In this document: one piece after another, positions 7,316 through 13,698 of the stretch
How positions within the stretch are numbered: position 1 is the stretch's first letter
How the letters are laid out: every line of letters begins with the position of its first letter
Assembly: GCA_031287245.1 (NCBI GenBank)
Contig: JAITTD010000016.1
Location: 1-21,117 of the forward strand
DNA: 21,117 bases
Direction of reading: 5' to 3'
Origin: Bacteroidales bacterium
GTDB taxonomy: Bacteria; Bacteroidota; Bacteroidia; Bacteroidales; UBA4181
Notes under the pieces: model-generated
Seen by the model: the letters and a program-made list of their open reading frames with translations, nothing else
Databases searched by the model: none
Told to the model about the DNA's origin: nothing
Position numbers and translations under genes: made by a program

Positions 7316-7509
7316 GCCCGAAGGGCTTGATTTTCATAACCGCAGGCGAGCGAAGCGTTGCCTGCGGTAGTGCGAACATACGAACACTACTGCCTGAAAG
7401 GCAGCACTAAAAGGCTAGCAATTCATGTTCTGCCTTTCAGGCAGGGACCGGCGGGGGCTTCTGCCGCAGGTCGATGACCTGCGGTTATGAAAATCCCGCC
7501 CATTCGGGC
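7316..7509. repeat. Foldback element 3 (nested inverted repeat, different sequence family)
   Basis: This 194-bp element has the layout of the other two foldback elements but a different sequence. In order: terminal palindrome gcccgaagggc (7316-7326); 13-nt linker ttgattttcataa; hairpin with ccgcaggc/gcctgcgg arms (7340-7367); variable stretch; and inner palindrome ctgcctgaaaggcag (7390-7404). A 25-nt centre follows, then inner palindrome ctgcctttcaggcag (7430-7444). The right side ends with hairpin ccgcaggtc-gat-gacctgcgg (7464-7484), 13-nt linker ttatgaaaatccc and terminal near-palindrome gcccattcgggc (7498-7509). It lies in the gene-free stretch 7198-7702 and is followed five bases later by a heptamer array. 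Confidence 0.85.
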
Positions 7510-7514
7510 GAAAA

Positions 7515-7637
7515 CCCGAAACTCGAAAACTGAAACCCGAAACTCGAAATCCGAAACTTTAAACCCGAAACTCGAAACCCGAAACCCGAAACTTTAAACT
7601 CGAAACCCGAAACCCGAAACCCAAAACTCGAAACCCG
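7515..7637. repeat. Heptamer array 3
   Basis: About seventeen units of CCCGAAA, CTCGAAA and CTTTAAA, with occasional 6- or 8-bp slips, run from just after foldback element 3 to just before the glycosyltransferase promoter. The unit family is the same as at 106-275 and 491-562. All units here are in the A/C-rich orientation. Confidence 0.88.
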
Positions 7638-7646
7638 TTAAATAAT

Positions 7647-7677
7647 TTTGAAATTAAAAAAAAATATACAACCTTTG
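7647..7677 (+). promoter_or_regulatory. Bacteroidota-type promoter of the GT2-sigma-rsmG operon
   Basis: TTTG at 7647-7650 is separated by exactly 19 bp from AACCTTTG at 7670-7677. This fits TTTG-N19-TAnnTTTG with one mismatch in the -7 element. The GTG start lies about 25 bp downstream. The promoter sits at the very edge of heptamer array 3, so changes in array length would alter sequence just upstream of it. Confidence 0.65.
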
Positions 7678-7702
7678 TACCTTTATTTTAAGATAAAGTT
7701 AA

Positions 7703-8833
7703 GTGGACTTTTTTTACCAATTTGACGGTATTTCTCAGATCGTTATTGCCGTATTTCTGAGTGCAGGGCTCATACAGTTAGTGTATTACCTCTTCATCTA
7801 CAACCGTCCCGTATGCAGAAAAGAACAGAAGATACCCTACCCAGCCGTATTCCCGCCCGTTTCCGTCATCGTGTGCGCCCACAACGAGCAGGAACAACTC
7901 GAAGAAAATCTGCACTTGATGCTTACACAGGATTACCCGCAATATGAAGTAATCGTAGTCAATGATTGCTCGGTGGACGATACGGAGGAATTGCTGAATC
8001 GATTGAAAGCACAGTATTCGCATTTGCGCAGCACCATCATCAGAAAAAACACGTCCTTTCGCAACAGCAAGAAATTTGCGTCCATCATTGGCATCAAGGC
8101 AGCCCGTTATGAGTGGATGCTGTTTACCGACGCCAATTGTAAGCCGGCAAGCAAGCGATGGATTCGGTCGATGAGCAGATTTTTCACTGACAACAAAAGC
8201 ATCGTGCTTGGATATAGCGGATATATTCCGCAGAAAGGGTTTAAAAATAAATGGTTACAGTATGCCAGTTGTTTCGACGCAATGCGTTATCTCGGTTTTG
8301 CGATGTGTCGAATGCCATATACCGGAATAAGGCGCAATTTGGCTTATCGCCGCTCACTGTTTTTTCAACACAACGGTTTTGCGGAACATACCCATATCTT
8401 TTCCGGTGACTATGACCTGCTGATCAGCCAGGCAGCAACACATCGCAATGCAGCCGTTAATTTTGCAAGCGAAGCGCATATCTGCACCACTGCCCACGAC
8501 TGGATACGCCAAAAATGCGGATATTATACCATTACTCAATACTTCAAAAGTTATCAACACTTCCTGTTATGGCTTGAACCCTTCTCGTTACTTGTGTTTT
8601 TGGGCGCTTTCATCAGTTTATGCTGGCTTCATCCGGCATATTGGATGTATTTCTCAAGCGTGCTTTTATTGAGATATATTCTATTTTTAACTGTCTTCGG
8701 ACTGTCAATGAAAAGATTAAAAATCACCGGAATTTTGCCGTATTCTATCTTCTTTGATTTGGCAATGCCGATAGTAAACGCTTACGTATATCTGTTAAAT
8801 AAGACTTTAGCGAAGCACAATAGATGGAATTAG
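7703..8833 (+). CDS. Membrane-associated family 2 glycosyltransferase
   Basis: This 376-residue protein starts at GTG. A first membrane helix (about 11-32) is followed by a GT-A fold: SVIVCAHNEQEQLEENL near residue 53, VIVVNDCSVDDTEEL, and FTDANCKPAS with DAN at 143-145 in place of the usual DxD. FSGDYDLLI, then HDWIRQKCGY, stands where processive and poly-saccharide GT2 enzymes have their (Q/R)xxRW-like motif. At least two C-terminal helices follow (LLVFLGAFISLCWL; VLLLRYILFLTVFGL). It probably adds sugar from a nucleotide donor on the cytoplasmic face of the inner membrane; donor and acceptor are unknown. The last 10 bp overlap the sigma-factor gene, which suggests translational coupling. 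Confidence 0.85.
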   Translation: MDFFYQFDGISQIVIAVFLSAGLIQLVYYLFIYNRPVCRKEQKIPYPAVFPPVSVIVCAHNEQEQLEENLHLMLTQDYPQYEVIVVNDCSVDDTEELLNRLKAQYSHLRSTIIRKNTSFRNSKKFASIIGIKAARYEWMLFTDANCKPASKRWIRSMSRFFTDNKSIVLGYSGYIPQKGFKNKWLQYASCFDAMRYLGFAMCRMPYTGIRRNLAYRRSLFFQHNGFAEHTHIFSGDYDLLISQAATHRNAAVNFASEAHICTTAHDWIRQKCGYYTITQYFKSYQHFLLWLEPFSLLVFLGAFISLCWLHPAYWMYFSSVLLLRYILFLTVFGLSMKRLKITGILPYSIFFDLAMPIVNAYVYLLNKTLAKHNRWN

Positions 8834-9420
8834 CGAACAAGACACTTTCCTGTAAAGCTCAGCAAGACGTTGAACTTGTAGAGCAAGCCATAGCCGGCGA
8901 TCAGAAAGCGTATGCTCAACTGATGGAGCGTTACAGAGAGCCGGTTCAGTTTATGCTGCTGAAAATGGTCAATAATTCCACCGATGCCGAAGATTTGACA
9001 ATTGAAGCATTCGGCAAAGCGTTCAAGCATATCAAAACTTACACATCCAACTTCGCATTCAGTACATGGCTTTTCAAAATCGCATCCAACAACGCCATTG
9101 ATTTTATCCGCAAAAAGAAGTTGAACAAGATTTTACTGGACGAAAGCGATCCGGAAAGCCTGCCTGCCGAAGTTTGTTCCGAGCAGCCAACGCCGGAAGA
9201 CAATTTGATTACCAAACAAAAAATCAAACTGTTACATTCTGTTGTTGCCAAACTCAAACCGCGCTACCGTCGTTTGGTGGAATTACGCTATTTCTATGAA
9301 TATTCTTATGAAGAAATATGCGAAAAAATGAACTTGCCGCTGGGAACGGTAAAGGCACAACTGTTCAGAGCAAAGGAATTATTGCAGAGTATCCTGAAAA
9401 ATAATCCTTTCGAATCCTGA
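8824..9420 (+). CDS. ECF-type RNA polymerase sigma factor (sigma-70 family)
   Basis: This 198-residue protein has sigma region 2 at about 25-95 (YRE.VQFMLLKMVNNSTDAEDLTIEAF, FAFSTWLFKIASNNAIDFIRKKK) and region 4 at about 135-190 (LKPRYRRLVELRYFYEYSYE, then EEICEKMNLPLGTVKAQLFRAK). The length and lack of region 3 fit the ECF group. It should direct RNA polymerase to an unknown set of promoters. No anti-sigma factor gene lies beside it, which is unusual for ECF factors but common for the constitutive or growth-linked ones in Bacteroidota. Its ATG lies inside the end of the glycosyltransferase gene (overlap ATGGAATTAG), so both are probably made from one message. Confidence 0.92.
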   Translation: MELANKTLSCKAQQDVELVEQAIAGDQKAYAQLMERYREPVQFMLLKMVNNSTDAEDLTIEAFGKAFKHIKTYTSNFAFSTWLFKIASNNAIDFIRKKKLNKILLDESDPESLPAEVCSEQPTPEDNLITKQKIKLLHSVVAKLKPRYRRLVELRYFYEYSYEEICEKMNLPLGTVKAQLFRAKELLQSILKNNPFES

Positions 9421-9445
9421 AAATAATCCTCTTTACGCTCTGCCG

Positions 9446-10069
9446 GTGGAAATCCTTCTGAAATATTTTCCAGACCTTGCTGATCAACAGATTGAACGGT
9501 TTGCCGCCCTGGAACCCTTATACCGGTTGTGGAACGAACGCATTAATGTCATCTCTCGCAAGGATATTGACGCGCTGTATGAGCACCATGTGCTACATTC
9601 GCTGGCAATCGCCAAAATCATCAGTTTCACCGCCGACACCAAAGTGTTGGACGTAGGAACCGGTGGTGGATTTCCCGGAATCCCGCTGGCAATCTTGTTC
9701 CCAAAAGTTCATTTCCACCTGATTGACTCCATCGGGAAGAAACTGAAAGTGGTGGATGCCGTGAAGGAAGCATTGCAGTTGAAAAACGTTACCACTCAAC
9801 ACATTCGCGCCGAACAATTGACTGCAAAATACGATTTCATTGTCAGTCGAGCGGTGGCAGCATTGAACGACTTTCTGCCGTGGGTGCAGGGAAAACTCTT
9901 GCCTCGCAAACAGAATACTGTCCGCAATGGCTGTTTTTTCCTCAAAGGCGGTTTATTGCATGACGAACTCAGCCACTTTCAAAGCAGAGCAACGGTCTTT
10001 CCTGTCAGCAATTTCTACACAGAGCCTTTCTTTGAAGAAAAGAAAGTGATTTATTTGGCAGGCAACTGA
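9446..10069 (+). CDS. rsmG: 16S rRNA (guanine-N7)-methyltransferase RsmG (GidB)
   Basis: This 207-residue protein begins at GTG 25 bp after the sigma-factor gene. The frame is open further upstream, but EILLKYFPDL at this start matches the usual N-terminus of the family. NVISRKDIDALYEHHVLHSL and VLDVGTGGGFPGIPLAILFP (residues 67 on, the SAM-binding loop) are RsmG signatures, and FIVSRAVAAL lies in the expected later position. It methylates N7 of G527 in 16S rRNA in the cytoplasm; loss of this activity gives low-level streptomycin resistance in other bacteria. It probably shares the promoter at 7647-7677. Confidence 0.95.
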   Translation: MEILLKYFPDLADQQIERFAALEPLYRLWNERINVISRKDIDALYEHHVLHSLAIAKIISFTADTKVLDVGTGGGFPGIPLAILFPKVHFHLIDSIGKKLKVVDAVKEALQLKNVTTQHIRAEQLTAKYDFIVSRAVAALNDFLPWVQGKLLPRKQNTVRNGCFFLKGGLLHDELSHFQSRATVFPVSNFYTEPFFEEKKVIYLAGN

Positions 10070-10111
10070 ATATTTTTTACACATTCTTGATGATGGTAAA
10101 GAAAAAATGTA

Positions 10112-10119
10112 TATATTTG
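10112..10119 (+). promoter_or_regulatory. Candidate -7 element before clpS
   Basis: TATATTTG matches TAnnTTTG exactly. No good -33 TTTG lies at 19-bp spacing; the nearest TTG is about 22 bp upstream. The clpS ATG at 10131 is only 12 bp after the motif, so the transcript would have almost no leader. Confidence 0.5.
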
Positions 10120-10130
10120 CGATAAATTAA

Positions 10131-10412
10131 ATGGCAATGGAAATTCAGGAAGAAGTCATGGATCGTCCCGATGTCAGTGATATTGATGGCGAAAATCACT
10201 ATTTGGTGCTTCACAATGATGATGTACATTCTTTCGATTTTGTAATCGTATCATTGATGGAAATATGCAGTCACGAGGCTCACCAAGCGGAACAGTGTGC
10301 ATATATCGTGCATCATAAAGGAAAATGCGATGTCAAGAAGGGTTCATTCGAGTTTTTGCATCCGATGAAAGACCAATTGGCAAGTAAAGGATTAAGTGTA
10401 ACAATTGATTAA
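10131..10412 (+). CDS. clpS: ATP-dependent Clp protease adaptor ClpS
   Basis: This 93-residue protein is the usual size for ClpS. It has LVLHNDDVHSFDFVIVSLME, with the N-degron pocket residues Asn29, Asp30 and Asp31, and His61 in YIVHHKGK, equivalent to the conserved pocket His. The C-terminal strand reads GLSVTID. ClpS delivers proteins with bulky hydrophobic N-terminal residues to ClpAP/ClpCP for degradation. A second ATG at 10137 is also possible as start. Its stop codon directly abuts the start of the NfeD-like gene, so both are likely on one message with floA. No clpA or clpC gene is in the window. Confidence 0.88.
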   Translation: MAMEIQEEVMDRPDVSDIDGENHYLVLHNDDVHSFDFVIVSLMEICSHEAHQAEQCAYIVHHKGKCDVKKGSFEFLHPMKDQLASKGLSVTID

Positions 10413-10874
10413 ATGTCAGCCTTTTTAGTAATCTTACTGATAGCAATCGGCATGGCGCTGATAGTGGTGGAAGTCGTAGTGCTTCCGGGAATCACCTTAG
10501 CCGGTATTGCCGGAATTATTCTGATTGCCGCAGGAGTGTTCGTATCTTTCAGCGCTTTTGGCGATACAGTAGGCATTGTTTCGCTCATTGGCTCGTCATT
10601 GCTGTTTATCGTGTTTTTGATTTACGCTTTACGCGCTAAAACGTGGAATCGCTTGTCGCTAAAATCAGAAATTGACAGCAAAGTCAATCTTGTGGACAAG
10701 GACATTCAAGTGGGCGACACCGCTGTCACCCTATCGCGCCTGGCGCCCATGGGAAAAATCCGGATTCACAATACGATAGTGGAAGCAAAGTCCATACTGG
10801 GCTTGATTGATGAAAACAGGACAGTCAAAGTGCTTGAAATAAACGGAAACAGGATTGTAGTACAGGAAGAATAG
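10413..10874 (+). CDS. NfeD-like short membrane protein (partner of FloA)
   Basis: This 153-residue protein has two to three hydrophobic helices in its first 75 residues (FLVILLIAIGMALIVVEVVV; GITLAGIAGIILIAAGVFVS; IGSSLLFIVFLIYAL). A C-terminal OB-like NfeD domain follows (VGDTAVTLSRLAPMGKIRI and VKVLEINGNRIVVQEE). It lacks the ClpP-like protease domain of long NfeD proteins. Short NfeD proteins are usually encoded beside flotillin-like proteins, as here (floA starts 34 bp downstream), and probably work with them in membrane microdomains. It begins one base after the clpS stop codon. Confidence 0.85.
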   Translation: MSAFLVILLIAIGMALIVVEVVVLPGITLAGIAGIILIAAGVFVSFSAFGDTVGIVSLIGSSLLFIVFLIYALRAKTWNRLSLKSEIDSKVNLVDKDIQVGDTAVTLSRLAPMGKIRIHNTIVEAKSILGLIDENRTVKVLEINGNRIVVQEE

Positions 10875-10908
10875 AAAATAAATTTTAAAACAATTAATAT
10901 ATAGGAAT

Positions 10909-11895
10909 ATGGAAGGAATAGGTTTTTATGCAGTGATTTTAGTGGTAGGCATAGTTTTTCTATGGATTATCCTTTATTTTGTGCCGTTGAATCTGTGGTT
11001 TCAGTGTATTCTTACGCAGGTAAGGATTTCGCTGTTGCAATTGATTCTGATGCGTTGGCGGAAAGTGCCGCCTTCGATTATCGTGCTTGCCATGATCAAC
11101 TCGAAGAAAGCAGGCTTAAATCTGAACGCAGACCAGTTGGAAGCGCATTATCTGGCAGGCGGTCATGTTCAGAAAGTAGTGAACGCGCTTATTTCGGCGG
11201 ACAAGGCAAATATACCGCTTGATTTTAAAGCGGCTACCGCTATTGACCTTGCGGGACGCGATGTGTTTGAAGCCGTACAGATGTCGGTAAATCCGAAAGT
11301 GATTAACACGCCGCCCGTTGCAGCCGTTGCCAAAGACGGAATCCAGTTGATAGCAAAGGCTCGCGTTACGGTACGCGCCAACATCAAACAACTGGTGGGC
11401 GGTGCCGGCGAGGAAACCATTATCGCCCGTGTTGGCGAGGGTATTGTGTCTGCCATCGGTTCTGCCGAATCGCATAAATCGGTACTCGAAAATCCCGATT
11501 CAATATCCAAAGTGGTGTTGAACAAGGGTTTGGATTCAGGAACAGCCTTTGAAATACTGTCCATAGACATTGCCGATGTGGACGTTGGAAAGAATATCGG
11601 CGCTCAATTGCAAATGGATCAGGCAAATGCCGACAAGAATATCGCACAAGCCCGTGCAGAGGAACGCCGCGCTATGGCGGTGGCATTGGAACAGGAAAAC
11701 AAGGCGAAGATATTTGACGCCCGCGCCAAAGTAACGGAAGCGGAAGCAGAAGTTCCCAAAGCGATGGCTGACGCCTTCCGCAACGGAAACCTCGGCATCA
11801 TGGATTATTATAAGATGAAAAATATCGAAGCCGATACTTCCATGCGCGAATCCATTGCGAAACCGGGCAATACGCCGGAAAAGCCGACCAATTAA
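10909..11895 (+). CDS. floA: Flotillin-like protein FloA
   Basis: This 328-residue protein, the usual length for FloA (YqfA), has an N-terminal membrane hairpin (FYAVILVVGIVFLWIILYFV). The conserved FloA core follows: FQCILTQVRISLLQLILMRW, then VPPSIIVLAMINSKKAGL, LEAHYLAGGHVQKVVNALIS, VARVGEGIVSAIGSAE-like residues (ARVGEGIVSAIGSAESHKSV) and ISIDIADVDVGKNIGA-like residues (LSIDIADVDVGKNIGAQL). The Ala/Glu-rich coiled-coil tail (AQARAEERRAMAVALEQENK) is typical. FloA forms oligomers on the inner leaflet that organise membrane domains. The upstream NfeD short form is its standard neighbour. Confidence 0.95.
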   Translation: MEGIGFYAVILVVGIVFLWIILYFVPLNLWFQCILTQVRISLLQLILMRWRKVPPSIIVLAMINSKKAGLNLNADQLEAHYLAGGHVQKVVNALISADKANIPLDFKAATAIDLAGRDVFEAVQMSVNPKVINTPPVAAVAKDGIQLIAKARVTVRANIKQLVGGAGEETIIARVGEGIVSAIGSAESHKSVLENPDSISKVVLNKGLDSGTAFEILSIDIADVDVGKNIGAQLQMDQANADKNIAQARAEERRAMAVALEQENKAKIFDARAKVTEAEAEVPKAMADAFRNGNLGIMDYYKMKNIEADTSMRESIAKPGNTPEKPTN

Positions 11896-11962
11896 TGCGC
11901 CATTCGACGTGGACACACAATAAAAGTGCAAAACACGGATTGGCTTGCGTCAACAGCAAATA

Positions 11963-12502
11963 ATGGCTCAGGCGATGCGACGGATAATCGTATGGATAGG
12001 TGTGATTGGCTTGTTGCAAGCCTGCGCTGCCGGAAAAAATGCAGTGACAGTCAATGAAACAATGACACTGCAAATGGCTAACCCCAATGTAACGAACCGT
12101 TACAAGACTACCATCCTTGCAGGAGGTAATTATATTACGGGGATTTTGGTGGTGAAGCGCATGAACGGTACATGGCGAGGCTCACTGATGAATGAATTCA
12201 GCGTCAAAATGTTCGATTTCATTTCCACACCCGAAAAATGCAGCATCCTCAACATGGTCACCATGATGGATAAATGGTATATCAAAAAAGTGATTGCTGC
12301 CGATTTTCAACTGCTGTTTGCGGTGGACGAGCCGGGCAGCGAGGCCTATCGCCGGTCAACGCGCTGTTTGGATCAGGACACCTTGCTGATAAAGGCACAT
12401 TCCAGAACTGTTCAGCGTTTTCCCAATGGCGAAATCAGGCTGCAAAACAAAAAGAAGATAATTTATCACTTTATAAAGATAGAAAATGAAACTTCAGGAT
12501 GA
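11963..12502 (+). CDS. Putative lipoprotein of unknown function, LolA-like context
   Basis: From the ATG at 11963 this is 179 residues (an ATG at 11975 also fits, and a TTG at 11945 is less likely). The N-terminus MRRIIVWIGVIGLLQAC forms a lipoprotein signal with lipobox LQAC. The rest has no motif I can assign firmly. GSLMNEFSVKMFDFISTPEK and a strand-rich pattern (TILAGGNYITGILVVKRM; IRLQNKKKIIYHFIKIEN) suggest an all-beta shell such as LolA or DUF3261 types. The 3' end overlaps the dehydratase-like gene by 17 bp. Neighbours with a dehydratase-like and a GT2 gene suggest a role in handling a lipid-like product at the outer membrane; this is inference. Confidence 0.6.
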   Translation: MAQAMRRIIVWIGVIGLLQACAAGKNAVTVNETMTLQMANPNVTNRYKTTILAGGNYITGILVVKRMNGTWRGSLMNEFSVKMFDFISTPEKCSILNMVTMMDKWYIKKVIAADFQLLFAVDEPGSEAYRRSTRCLDQDTLLIKAHSRTVQRFPNGEIRLQNKKKIIYHFIKIENETSG

Positions 12503-12854
12503 TTTTTTCAAAATTACAGACATACAAACCGGCGATAATTCTGCCTGTTACAGTTTGAAACTCAATGCCGACCATCCTGTGTATGCGGCGCATTTCCCGA
12601 AAAACCCGATTACGCCGGGCGTTTGCATCATACAAATGGTGAAAGAACTGGTAGAATCATTCAGGCAGCAAACGCTATTCCTGAAAAAGGTCGCCTCTGT
12701 CAGATTTCTGAACGTCATCAACCCATTGGAACACAGCACCGTGACGATTGAATTTGGCTTGAAAAACAACGACAACACCGAGAACGTGACCGCTACCGTC
12801 AGCAAAGGAGACCTTACTTTTGCAAAAATGACATTAGTGTTGATTCCTGAATGA
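12486..12854 (+). CDS. Hotdog-fold 3-hydroxyacyl-ACP dehydratase-like protein (FabZ/ApeI type)
   Basis: This 122-residue protein has the FabZ-type motif HFPKNPITPGVCIIQMVKE. His36 is in the catalytic position, but Gln50 stands where FabZ has its catalytic Glu (HFPxxPxxPGVxxxE). HPVYAAHFP and FLKKVASVRFLNVINPLE match the family pattern around the hotdog fold. FabZ-type enzymes dehydrate 3-hydroxyacyl-ACP during fatty-acid or polyene synthesis. The Gln change may mean weak or altered activity, or an acyl-ACP binding role. Its start overlaps the preceding lipoprotein gene by 17 bp and its stop overlaps the next gene in ATGA, so the three genes are probably translated together. Confidence 0.78.
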   Translation: MKLQDDFFKITDIQTGDNSACYSLKLNADHPVYAAHFPKNPITPGVCIIQMVKELVESFRQQTLFLKKVASVRFLNVINPLEHSTVTIEFGLKNNDNTENVTATVSKGDLTFAKMTLVLIPE

Positions 12855-13570
12855 ATATCTGCGCCATCATCCCGACCTATAACAACGAACGCACCTTGTC
12901 ATGGGTGATTGACGAGGTGCTATGCTACATTCCTTCGGTAATAGTGGTTAATGACGGCTCAACAGATGGAACAGGCAGCATTTTGGCAGAATATGGCAAC
13001 AGAATCATGACTGTTTCCTACCTCACCAACAAAGGTAAAGGCTATGCGCTTTGCAAAGGCTTTCGATACGCACTGTCCAAAGGTTTCACCCATGCCGTTA
13101 CCATTGATTCCGACGGACAGCATTTTGCGGAAAATATTCCGGCATTCATAGAAGCCGCTGCTGCTCGTCCGCAGGCGCTTGTGATCGGCAGCCGCAACCT
13201 GAAACAGACAAATATGCCCGAAAAGAATACCTTTGCCAACCGGTTTTCCAATTTCTGGTTTACCGTACAAACCGCACAACGCCTGCCGGATACGCAAACC
13301 GGTTACCGCCTTTACCCGCTTTTACAGATGGGCAGAATGCGGCTTTGCACCACCCGCTACGAAACAGAATTGGAAATACTGGTGCGCAGTGCGTGGCGCG
13401 GCATACCGCTCATTCCCATCCCTGTTCGCGTGCACTACGCACTCAACAGAGTAACGCATTTCCGCCCCTTTTGGGATTTTGTGCGCATCAGCCTGCTGAA
13501 TACCGTGTTTTGCCTGCTGGCAGTGGTGTATGGCTACCCGCGAATGTTGGTAAATTTTATTCGTTCGTAA
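12851..13570 (+). CDS. DPM1-like family 2 glycosyltransferase
   Basis: This 239-residue protein has a GT-A fold: ICAIIPTYNNERTL at the start, VIVVNDGSTDGTGSIL, LTNKGKGYALCKGFRYALSK, and VTIDSDGQH with the metal-binding DSD at 86-88. GSRNLKQ, then DTQTGYRLYP, are typical of dolichol-phosphate-mannose-synthase-like enzymes. A C-terminal hydrophobic helix (ISLLNTVFCLLAVVYGYPRM) follows. It probably transfers a sugar from a nucleotide donor to a lipid carrier or lipid product. It overlaps the dehydratase-like gene by 4 bp (ATGA). GT2 plus hotdog dehydratase pairs occur in aryl-polyene and flexirubin-type clusters, but no ketosynthase or acyl carrier protein is in the window. Confidence 0.88.
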   Translation: MNICAIIPTYNNERTLSWVIDEVLCYIPSVIVVNDGSTDGTGSILAEYGNRIMTVSYLTNKGKGYALCKGFRYALSKGFTHAVTIDSDGQHFAENIPAFIEAAAARPQALVIGSRNLKQTNMPEKNTFANRFSNFWFTVQTAQRLPDTQTGYRLYPLLQMGRMRLCTTRYETELEILVRSAWRGIPLIPIPVRVHYALNRVTHFRPFWDFVRISLLNTVFCLLAVVYGYPRMLVNFIRS

Positions 13571-13663
13571 GTTCAATTCCTAAGTGCGAAAAAATCAGCA
13601 TAGAAAATAACGTGTAAGTGTAATATTTTTTTAATTCCAGCACCAATATTTGAACAAATATTA

Positions 13664-13671
13664 TACTTTTG
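13664..13671 (+). promoter_or_regulatory. Candidate -7 element before asnS
   Basis: TACTTTTG matches TAnnTTTG exactly, 27 bp before the asnS ATG, in a 128-bp AT-rich gap. A TTTG occurs at 13649-13652 but is only 11 bp upstream, too close for a -33 element. It probably drives the asnS-rpoN-rlmD-comEC run. Confidence 0.5.
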
Positions 13672-13698
13672 TGGTTTGAAATTTTTTTAATCTAAAAG

